Assembly: GCA_937902115.1 (NCBI GenBank)
Contig: CALGSR010000082.1
Coordinates: forward strand, 1-14,004
Reading direction: 5' to 3'
Origin: an uncultured Bacillus sp.
GTDB lineage: Bacteria > Bacillota > Bacilli > Bacillales > Cytobacillaceae
Length of the DNA: 14,004 nucleotides
Numbering within the stretch: position 1 is the first letter of the stretch; each line of letters begins with the position of its first letter. The position numbers were made by a program, and so were the translations under genes. Below the pieces are notes generated by a model. That model did no database searches. It had not been told where the DNA came from and was given only the letters and a program-made list of their open reading frames with translations. Shown here piece after piece: positions 8,048-13,634 of the stretch.

Positions 8048-8437
8048 CTATTCAATGAAGACAGAAACGGTATCTCCGTTTGCTGATTTTATATCAACAA
8101 TTTGGCCATCCAATTCGTTTTCAATCGCTTCAATAATCAGGTTGATGTCAATATCTTTTACATACTTTTCTGCTTCAGGGATACTTGCTGCGATGCTATG
8201 ACCAGCCATTAATACGACTTTGACAAGTTTTATCGGTAAATTAACCGTGACATTATCCTCTTCAGCCGAGACAATTCGAACCTTTAATGTTTTATCTAAA
8301 TATTTGGTCGGCTTTTCTAATCGTGTATTTCCAGTTTCTTCTTTTCCTTTTAACACTTGAATCAGTTCTGCACCTTTATCTGCATCAATTTTTCCTTCTT
8401 GCACCATTGTTAATACTTTTGCAATTTCCTCTTTCAT
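8048..8437 (-). CDS. SHOCT-like domain protein
   Basis: This is a 129-residue protein. Residues 1-30 (EEIAKVLTMVQEGKIDADKGAELIQVL) form the two-helix SHOCT-like motif found at the N-terminus of YvlB/LiaX-type proteins. A charged linker follows, then a domain (52-129) with VRIVSAEEDNVTVNLPIKLVKVVL and the ending DIKSANGDTVSVFIE. The start at 8437 is chosen because AAGGAGGA lies seven bases upstream; that ribosome site overlaps the end of the DUF2089 gene, so the two genes are translationally coupled. It has no membrane segment or export signal. It is probably a partner in a regulatory or envelope-stress pathway with its operon neighbours; the role is unproven. Confidence 0.75.
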   Translation of the reverse strand: MKEEIAKVLTMVQEGKIDADKGAELIQVLKGKEETGNTRLEKPTKYLDKTLKVRIVSAEEDNVTVNLPIKLVKVVLMAGHSIAASIPEAEKYVKDIDINLIIEAIENELDGQIVDIKSANGDTVSVFIE

Positions 8438-8450
8438 GGAAATTTCCTCC

Positions 8451-8816
8451 TTATTCATTTTTTAACAGCTTAATGGCCTCTTCTGCAGTGATTTCGTCAT
8501 TTTCTAACATAGAAACAACCTTTTTCTCATCCACTTCATTCTTCTTCTTTTGCTCATAGCCAAGAGATGAAATGATTTCTGTGAGCTTGCCGCGAACCGT
8601 TGGATACGAAATCCCCAGTTCCTTTTCAACCTCTTTGATATTCCCTCTGCATGTTAAAAATACTTCCACAAAATGAAGCTGATCTGTTGATAATGACGCT
8701 AGTTTGGATAATTCAAACTCATTTTCAATCGTCGTGTGACAATGGGAGCAGTGCAACTTCGTGATCTTCAATGTTTTACTACAAACAGGACAATTTGTGA
8801 TTACTTGATAAGCCAT
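8451..8816 (-). CDS. DUF2089-type zinc-ribbon/HTH regulator
   Basis: This is a 121-residue protein and first gene of the operon. A zinc ribbon is formed by Cys9, Cys12, Cys23 and Cys26 (CPVC and CSHC). Residues ~58-85 (GNIKEVEKELGISYPTVRGK) are a clear helix-turn-helix. The last 25 residues (KKVVSMLENDEITAEEAIKLL) repeat the SHOCT-like two-helix motif that begins the next protein. This order is what I know as the DUF2089 family, likely DNA-binding regulators. The start has AAAGGAAT nine bases upstream. It is transcribed away from the PadR gene across a 367-nt, partly very AT-rich gap. The shared motif suggests that it and the SHOCT-like protein contact each other or a common partner. Confidence 0.85.
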   Translation of the reverse strand: MAYQVITNCPVCSKTLKITKLHCSHCHTTIENEFELSKLASLSTDQLHFVEVFLTCRGNIKEVEKELGISYPTVRGKLTEIISSLGYEQKKKNEVDEKKVVSMLENDEITAEEAIKLLKNE

Positions 8817-8845
8817 AGTGAAATTCCTTTCTTTTATTTAACTTG

Positions 8846-8874
8846 ATTATACATCAATCGATTCAAAATTGAAA
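8846..8874 (-). promoter_or_regulatory. Promoter of the DUF2089 operon
   Basis: Minus strand: TTTCAA (8874-8869), 17 nt, then a perfect TATAAT (8851-8846), about 30 nt above the start codon. The -35 is weak. The DNA upstream (8870-8950) is almost entirely A and T, which could act as an UP-type or bent element. Confidence 0.55.
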
Positions 8875-8986
8875 TTAAATAAGTTAATTTTTTTAAAATA
8901 AATAATTAAGTAATTTAATTTATAAATTAATGTTATTTATTATTTGTTTTGAATCTTAATGTCATCCTTCTTTGGAGGTCACATTC

Positions 8987-9139
8987 ATGTCGGGGAAGAA
9001 TGAAGCAACAATCGTTAGAAACAGCATACGGGTGATCGTTCGAAAAACATTTAACATATTCTTACAAACAAATGCCTTGTATTACAAGACTAATAATGCT
9101 ATCCTTTGCATATATCATGTAATGCAAGACAATCAATAA
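8987..9139 (+). CDS. Possible 50-residue small protein or gene remnant
   Basis: A GGAGGT site sits eight bases before an ATG at 8987, and the frame runs 50 codons to TAA at 9137-9139. The product begins MSGKNEATIVRNSIRVIVRK and is basic at its N-terminus. I do not recognise it. It runs across the boxes proposed as PadR sites, so it may be a leader peptide, a decayed gene end or chance. Only the good ribosome site supports it. Confidence 0.25.
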   Translation: MSGKNEATIVRNSIRVIVRKTFNIFLQTNALYYKTNNAILCIYHVMQDNQ

Positions 9140-9160
9140 TTATAACCCATGTATTCCAAG
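9078..9160 (+). promoter_or_regulatory. Three repeated boxes upstream of padR, likely operators
   Basis: TGTATTACAAG (9078-9088), TGTAATGCAAG (9118-9128) and TGTATTCCAAG (9150-9160) share the form TGTAwTnCAAG at spacings of 40 and 32 nt. The first is the core of a palindrome, CTTGTA-T-TACAAG (9076-9088). TTGCAT (9106-9111) and ATGCAA (9122-9127) form another inverted repeat. PadR proteins often repress their own promoters at such sites; a weak TTGTAT-17-TATCCT promoter overlaps the first box. Confidence 0.45.
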
Positions 9161-9183
9161 TTTGTGGGGAAGGAGGAGAGAGA

Positions 9184-9537
9184 TTGTCGACAACACAAAT
9201 GCTAAAGGGCATCATTGACGGCTGTTTGCTGGCGATCATTAAGGATAAAGAAGTATATGGCTACGAAATGGCAGAAATTCTTGAAAGTTATGGTTTTCAC
9301 TCTTTTAGTGAGGGGACCATTTATCCATTGTTAATGCGGATGCAGAAAGAGGAATTAATAACTTCTACTTTGAAGAAATCTACTGCGGGACCAAGAAGGA
9401 AATACTACTCATTAACGCCAAAGGGTGATTTGGAATTGATAAAATTTATCGAACGATGGCAGAATTTACAGAGCAATGTCAACGGAGTGTTGCAACAATA
9501 TACATTGGCAAAAGGAGGTAATCAGGATGAATCATGA
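9184..9537 (+). CDS. PadR-family transcriptional regulator
   Basis: This is a 117-residue winged-helix repressor. Motifs are MSTTQMLKGIIDGCLLAII, YGYEM (25-29), EGTIYPLLMRM (43-53) and the wing GPRRKYYSLTPKG (69-81). The start is TTG at 9184, with GGAGG eight bases upstream; in-frame codons further up (TTG at 9106) have no ribosome site and would add an unrelated leader. Its 3' end overlaps the next gene by 11 nt, and the AAAGGAGG for that gene lies inside it, so the two are coupled. PadR/HAAS pairs are common in Firmicutes, where the membrane partner is thought to signal to the repressor. It probably represses its own operon through the boxes upstream. Confidence 0.9.
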   Translation: MSTTQMLKGIIDGCLLAIIKDKEVYGYEMAEILESYGFHSFSEGTIYPLLMRMQKEELITSTLKKSTAGPRRKYYSLTPKGDLELIKFIERWQNLQSNVNGVLQQYTLAKGGNQDES

Positions 9538-10285
9538 ATTACAGCTTTCTAAAAAGAGCCAAAACTTCTTAGAAAACTTACGTGTTTACTTAATTTCAAG
9601 TGGAAAGCAATGGGAGGAAATTGAGGGAATTGTGAATGAATTAGAAATCCATTTGTCCGAAGCCGAAAGAAACGGGAAATCCATTGAAAAAATTATTGGC
9701 CAATCGCCAAAAGAATACATGGAATTGGTTTCTGCTGAAATGACGATAGATTATCAGACATGGTTCAAAAACATCTGTCTCATCATTTTTGGCTCCTTTT
9801 CTTTTAAAATTTTCTCTGATTTAGTGGCAGGGAACCTTTCATATACGCTCTTGGAAATCGCTGGGTATATAATCATTACGGTTACGTTTATTACCGTTGT
9901 TTTTAAAGGATTTAAATATCTATCAACCATCAATCAGTCTAATTTCAAACGAGGTCTATTGATTTTTGCAATGGGGTTGCTCCCGGTGGTTTTATTTATC
10001 GGGTTAACTTTTCTTAATCAAGTGATTCAGACCCCAACCATTCACTTTGGCACTATAGGGAGTTTAGTCGTTGGCGGAATTACATTGTTATTTGTAATCA
10101 GTATGTCCATTAGGGCTAAGACGTGGATTCTCATCATCATAACAGCGTTGTTAACCTTACCTGATTATTTTCTTAATCTAACATCACTCCAACTTGAATC
10201 ACAACTGATCCTGAGTTCAATGATAATTTTTGCTGGAATAGCTATTTACCTATTGATATTGTCTAAATTGGAAAAAGGTAAGTGA
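9527..10285 (+). CDS. HAAS-domain membrane protein, PadR partner
   Basis: This is a 252-residue protein. The N-terminal ~75 residues are helical and charged (KKSQNFLENLRVYLISSG, VNELEIHLSEAERNGKS, GQSPKEYMELVSAEM), which matches the HAAS domain that accompanies PadR regulators. Six hydrophobic segments follow at about 80-102, 106-127, 143-166, 175-196, 199-217 and 227-246, so the protein is embedded in the cytoplasmic membrane with the HAAS part likely inside. The start at 9527 is fixed by AAAGGAGG and the 11-nt overlap with padR. HAAS proteins are proposed to sense a membrane or envelope condition and modulate PadR. Similar operons often add a DUF4097 protein; here only a 21-codon frame follows. 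Confidence 0.85.
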   Translation: MNHELQLSKKSQNFLENLRVYLISSGKQWEEIEGIVNELEIHLSEAERNGKSIEKIIGQSPKEYMELVSAEMTIDYQTWFKNICLIIFGSFSFKIFSDLVAGNLSYTLLEIAGYIIITVTFITVVFKGFKYLSTINQSNFKRGLLIFAMGLLPVVLFIGLTFLNQVIQTPTIHFGTIGSLVVGGITLLFVISMSIRAKTWILIIITALLTLPDYFLNLTSLQLESQLILSSMIIFAGIAIYLLILSKLEKGK

Positions 10286-10287
10286 AC

Positions 10288-10353
10288 ATGGACTATAACG
10301 CAGATATGCCTGTAGTAAAATCTTTTAAAGCAATGGAAGGGGGGACTTGTTAA
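10288..10353 (+). CDS. Possible 21-residue peptide or gene remnant
   Basis: An ATG two bases after the HAAS stop opens 21 codons (MDYNADMPVVKSFKAMEGGT...) with AAAGGT nine bases upstream. The position suggests coupling to the operon, but length and composition give no family. It could be the stump of a lost third gene. Confidence 0.2.
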   Translation: MDYNADMPVVKSFKAMEGGTC

Positions 10354-10390
10354 ATCCTCTTTCCATATTATTTTCCGAACACCAGAAAAA

Positions 10391-10412
10391 GGCCTTCTCG
10401 CTAAAGAAGGCC
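10391..10412 (-). terminator. Terminator of the coiled-coil gene
   Basis: GGCCTTC and GAAGGCC pair around an 8-nt loop. On the minus strand five Ts follow directly, 43 nt after the stop of the coiled-coil gene. The plus-strand side has no U run, so it serves the minus strand. Confidence 0.8.
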
Positions 10413-10454
10413 AAAACCAGAAAATTCATCATTTATATTCTACTCTTATTCTGT

Positions 10455-11078
10455 TTATGATAATTTCTGTAATTCATTTTCAAGCTGTTTCATTTCTTCA
10501 TTTAACTTTGTCATTTCTTCTGTCAGTTTTTTCTTCATATCATCATTATCAAGATTCTTCGCAAATTCATCCAATTTTGCATCGATCCTATTTTTCTTCT
10601 GGGCAATTTCTTCTTTCATTTGCAGCTTTCTATTTTCTACATCCATATTGTTTTTCTTATTTTGCAGTTCATCGATTTTTTGTTGGTATTGTTCAATGGT
10701 GTTATCAATCGATTCTTCCGTTAATGCTTTAGGTTCTGCGAAGAACGGATCGGTTAATAAGGAGAAAGGACGTTTGTTGAATAATGGACTTGTTTCTTGG
10801 AAAAGTTGTTCAACTTGGTTATGAAGCTTCTTAAATTCAGATTCGATATTTGGCATCAATTGGTTCTGAGCAGTTAATTCATTCCATGTTTGTTCAAATG
10901 CGGCTTGATCATTATTTTTTGCTGCTTCTGCTAATTTTTCACGGAAGTCGTTAAAAGTTTTGTCATCAACAGCATTGGTTGAAAAACGATAGACCGCACC
11001 ATTCGGAGCCTTCAACTCCAATTCTTTTTGGTCATTCAACATTGATTTGAAGAAATCTTTATTCAAAAATGGAAACAT
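10455..11078 (-). CDS. Coiled-coil protein of unknown function, likely CtsR-controlled
   Basis: This is a 207-residue soluble protein that I do not recognise. The first ~118 residues look globular (MFPFLNKDFFKSMLND; a beta-like ELKAPNGAVYRFST; then helices). Residues ~121-207 are rich in K, E, N and Q with hydrophobic heptads (IDNTIEQYQQKIDELQNKK, then KLTEEMTKLNEEMKQLE), a long coiled coil or helical bundle. No signal peptide, membrane segment, cysteine or nucleotide-binding motif is visible. The start is clear: TAGGAGGT eight bases upstream. The gene stands alone with its own terminator, and its promoter carries two CtsR-type boxes. I therefore infer a heat- or protein-stress role, perhaps as a chaperone-like or adaptor protein; nothing in the protein itself proves this. 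Confidence 0.75.
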   Translation of the reverse strand: MFPFLNKDFFKSMLNDQKELELKAPNGAVYRFSTNAVDDKTFNDFREKLAEAAKNNDQAAFEQTWNELTAQNQLMPNIESEFKKLHNQVEQLFQETSPLFNKRPFSLLTDPFFAEPKALTEESIDNTIEQYQQKIDELQNKKNNMDVENRKLQMKEEIAQKKNRIDAKLDEFAKNLDNDDMKKKLTEEMTKLNEEMKQLENELQKLS

Positions 11079-11126
11079 ATAGAAAACCTCCTAATTACTA
11101 TTTCAAACATATTAACTATGTCTGAC

Positions 11127-11183
11127 TTTGACTAACTTTGACCTTACAATTATATTTTACACCTTTGGTCAAAGTTAGTCAAA
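11127..11183. promoter_or_regulatory. Inverted pair of CtsR-type operators
   Basis: TTTGACTAACTTTGACC (11127-11143) is the exact reverse complement of GGTCAAAGTTAGTCAAA (11167-11183), 23 nt apart. Each has the CtsR heptad pair RGTCAAA-N3-RGTCAAA; only the middle A of the usual NAN spacer is changed. An extra TGAC half-site lies at 11123-11126. For the minus-strand gene, TTGACT (11182-11177), 17 nt and TAAAAT (11159-11154) form a good promoter, so the right box covers its -35 and the left box its start region. By symmetry TTGACT (11128-11133), 17 nt and TATATT (11151-11156) form a plus-strand promoter. Confidence 0.8.
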
Positions 11184-11184
11184 T

Positions 11185-11272
11185 GAAACAAGGGGGTTGG
11201 ATCTTTGGTTTCATTAATTAAAGAAAAAGATGGATATAACTTGGGGAATATAAGAACCGTTCCTCTGTTTCT
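11185..11272 (-). repeat. REP-like element, copy 5 (split)
   Basis: On the minus strand GAAACAGAGG, AACGGTTCTT (11272-11253) matches half of the dispersed palindrome; a GAAACAAGGGGG arm (11185-11196) lies 56 nt further left. The two parts look like one element interrupted or decayed. It starts 2 bases after the right CtsR box. Confidence 0.45.
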
Positions 11273-11301
11273 TTACGAATGCAAGCTCCAACTAGTATAA
11301 T
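11273..11301 (+). promoter_or_regulatory. Promoter of the DNA methylase gene
   Basis: TTTACG (11273-11278), 17 nt, then a perfect TATAAT (11296-11301). Transcription would begin near 11308, about 50 nt above the start codon. It directly abuts the end of REP-like copy 5. Confidence 0.55.
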
Positions 11302-11359
11302 TTAGGAATGCTGGTTTTTCCTTTTTGGAATGACTGGCTGTAAGGAGCTGAATGATAGT

Positions 11360-12247
11360 ATGGAATATTTACAACCTTTTTTAAAATGGGCTGGCGGGAA
11401 AAGACAATTATTGCCTCAATTAAGGCCCTATTTTCTTCTAGATTATGGAACTTATTACGAGCCTTTCGTTGGTGCCGGGGCAGTGTTATTTGATTTACAC
11501 CCTGAAAACGCGGTAATCAACGATACAAATCCCGAATTAATTAATTTATACCATGTCATTAAAGATGAACAAAAGATAGAACTGTTAATTAATGACTTAA
11601 AAACACATCAAAATGAATCGGATTATTTCTATCATATCAGGGCATTAGATCGGCAGGAAGAATACAATGATACCCCAGATTACAAAAAAGCAAGTCGTTT
11701 TATTTATTTAAATAAGACTTGTTTCAATGGTTTATACCGTGTAAATAGTAAAGGTTATTTCAATGTGCCGTTTGGAAAATATAAAAATCCTAATTATGTC
11801 AATGAAAAGGTATTAAGGGCGGTTCATCAATATCTCAATGAAAATCACATTGCGATCCTGAACGGGGATTTTGAAAAGGCCACAGAACATGCGGAGTCTG
11901 GGGACTTTGTCTATTTTGATCCGCCATATGACCCTGTTTCGAAAACATCTTCCTTTACTTCCTATTCAAAGGACAACTTTGGTGAAGAACAACAACTGCA
12001 GCTTCGGGATACATTTAAACGTCTGTATGAAAAAGGCTGTTATGTCCTTTTAAGTAATTCCAATACGGAATTTATTAATCAAATTTACTTGGAAATTCCT
12101 GGAGTGGATATTATAAAAGTGGATGCTAATCGCAGTATCAATTCCAAAGCAGATAAACGGGGGAAAATTAAGGAGGTTTTAGTCATAGGAGATGGCAGGA
12201 AAAACAAAGAACGACAAAGCCTGGGAGCAAATATTCAATCAATATAA
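11360..12247 (+). CDS. Adenine-specific DNA methyltransferase, D12 class (DpnM/Dam-like)
   Basis: This 295-residue enzyme transfers methyl from S-adenosylmethionine to adenine N6 in a specific DNA site. Motifs come in alpha-class order: LKWAGGKRQLL (8-18), YYEPFVGAGAVLFDL (32-46, AdoMet binding), the conserved NGLYRVNSKGYFNVPFGKY (123-141) and the catalytic DPPY (187-190). It resembles M.DpnII, so GATC is the likely target, but D12 enzymes differ in specificity. The start at 11360 follows AAGGAG at 11341-11346; the ATG at 11330 has a poorer site and adds an unlike leader. The last ~18 residues overlap the endonuclease gene by 56 nt. All key residues are present, so it should be active. It is the protective half of a restriction-modification pair whose nuclease is broken. 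Confidence 0.92.
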   Translation: MEYLQPFLKWAGGKRQLLPQLRPYFLLDYGTYYEPFVGAGAVLFDLHPENAVINDTNPELINLYHVIKDEQKIELLINDLKTHQNESDYFYHIRALDRQEEYNDTPDYKKASRFIYLNKTCFNGLYRVNSKGYFNVPFGKYKNPNYVNEKVLRAVHQYLNENHIAILNGDFEKATEHAESGDFVYFDPPYDPVSKTSSFTSYSKDNFGEEQQLQLRDTFKRLYEKGCYVLLSNSNTEFINQIYLEIPGVDIIKVDANRSINSKADKRGKIKEVLVIGDGRKNKERQSLGANIQSI

Positions 12248-13425
12248 TGTGTTTGATAAAGTGCAGCAAGACGGTTTTTATGAAATTGCGGCGGACGATA
12301 TCAGACAGTATCGCGAACCAAGGCTCATGTGCAAATTCGACCATAAAAACAATCTGCCGGATATTTTTCAAAAAAATGCTTTAAATATATTGCCATTATC
12401 AACCAAATCATATGTGATTGGGGATTTTACTTTATTTAAAGAGATTCATTATGATGAAACCTTAATCCCAATACAAATGAGTATTCCTTCCCATATTGAA
12501 ACGGTCAAACCAACAGACTTATACAGTGAAGCATCGGCTCTTCACTGTGCCTATATTACGGGAATGATGGCTGACTTTCTCGGGGAAGAAGCCTTATTTA
12601 CGGTAAGTGGCAGAATGGGCAGCGGTAATTTTCAATACGAAGTGTTAAGCAGCAAGGGAACAAAAAAACAAATTCATGTCAGTGGTGCGCAAATTGAAAT
12701 TGATGGCGGATATGAAAGCTTTACGAACTTTATGCTTGTTGAGGCGAAAAAACAAAAGGTGGATAATTTTAATATAAGGCAATTATATTATCCTTACCGC
12801 GTATGATATTTTCTATTTCTTTGAATACAAATTTGAAGATGATAATATCTATAATTCACTTGTTCTGGTTAGACAAAAGAATTATATCGTCAACTATCAA
12901 ACCATCACACAACAAGATATTAACCAAATCGTGGCAAGAGCAACGAGATTTGTATCAGAACCGGAAGTCCCATTCCCACAAGCAGACGATTTTTCTAAAG
13001 TTCATGATTTACTGACCTTTTTATATGAAAAAGATCTGACAAAAGAAGATATTGCCGAACAACTAGACTTTGATAAAAGACAAGCAGACTATTATTACAA
13101 TTGCTGCATTTATTTAGGGCTTGCAAATAAATACAAAAATCAAGAAGGAACCTTTGCCACCTTAAATGCTGAAGGAAGAAGAATCATGCAGCTTCCATAT
13201 AGGCGGAAACGATTAGCCCTAGCGGAATTAATCCTGCAGCATCAAGTATTTAAGGAAATATACGACAAGACCGTATCAGAAGGGCACGTAACAACTGATT
13301 ATATTGTCAGTCGAATGAAAAAACATCAATTATATAAGATAAAAAGTGAAGAAACCTTCAGAAGAAGAGCCAGTACGATTCGCGGCTGGGTAAAGTGGAT
13401 GATGGAGCTTCCAAATGAAAGCTAA
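12192..13425 (+). pseudogene. Type II restriction endonuclease, disrupted by an internal deletion
   Basis: The first frame (12192-12806, 204 residues) begins MAGKTKNDKAWEQIF and reaches a PD-(D/E)xK-like site: Asp171 in EIDGGYESF and Glu184/Lys186 in LVEAKK. It continues NIRQLYYPYR, then stops. Related enzymes, as I recall them, continue with about 15 residues around W...KVVPVF and then a segment like DIFYFFEYKFED. That second segment is present one frame over, from about 12796, and stays open to 13425 (about 209 residues). It ends in a winged-helix-like domain (DLTKEDIAEQLDFDKRQADYYY). So some 45 nt seem to be lost at ACCGCGTA (12796-12803). The GTG at 12931 lacks a ribosome site, so a separate second subunit is unlikely. 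AAGGAGG lies 15 nt before the ATG, inside the methylase gene. Confidence 0.8.
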
Positions 13426-13429
13426 GATG

Positions 13430-13465
13430 ATTCGACAAGTGTCAGGCGCTTGTCGAATTTTTTAT
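13430..13465 (+). terminator. Terminator after the restriction locus
   Basis: ATTCGACAAG (13430-13439) pairs perfectly with CTTGTCGAAT (13449-13458) around TGTCAGGCG, then a run of Ts follows. It begins 4 nt after the stop codon. Confidence 0.9.
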
Positions 13466-13581
13466 GCTATTTGCTCTTATTGATTATAATATCTCGGATT
13501 CCATGAGAGATGCAGAAGAATAGGAAACTATAATTGAAGTATAGGAAATGGAGGAAGTGTCCAGCTATTTTTTAAAAAAAT

Positions 13582-13609
13582 ATAAAACTTTTCAATAAGG
13601 GGGATCGTC
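13582..13609 (+). promoter_or_regulatory. Likely ECF-type (autoregulatory) promoter
   Basis: An AAAACTTTT -35-like element, with the key AAC at 13586-13588, is followed after 17 nt by CGTC (13606-13609). This is the AAC-N16/17-CGTC pattern of extracytoplasmic-function sigma factors such as SigM, SigV and SigX. It lies 25 nt above the sigma gene start, so self-activation is the simplest reading. Confidence 0.55.
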
Positions 13610-13634
13610 TAATCTATGGATAGGAGGAACGGTT

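Noticed and set aside
8287..8559. Plus-strand hydrophobic frame opposite the DUF2089/SHOCT-like genes
   Set aside because: It is antisense to two well-supported genes, its F/L/S-rich content mirrors their Lys/Glu-rich codons, and it has no ribosome site.
10457..10732. Plus-strand frame opposite the coiled-coil gene
   Set aside because: It is an antisense shadow with no ribosome site; the coiled-coil gene has a clear site, promoter and terminator.
11330..11359. Longer methylase start at the ATG at 11330
   Set aside because: Its ribosome site is weak, whereas AAGGAG at 11341-11346 serves the start at 11360, which matches where homologous sequence begins.
12931..13425. Separate small gene with a GTG start downstream of the endonuclease
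   Set aside because: There is no ribosome site, the frame is open and protein-like well upstream (to about 12796), and the sequence reads as the missing C-terminal half of the same enzyme.
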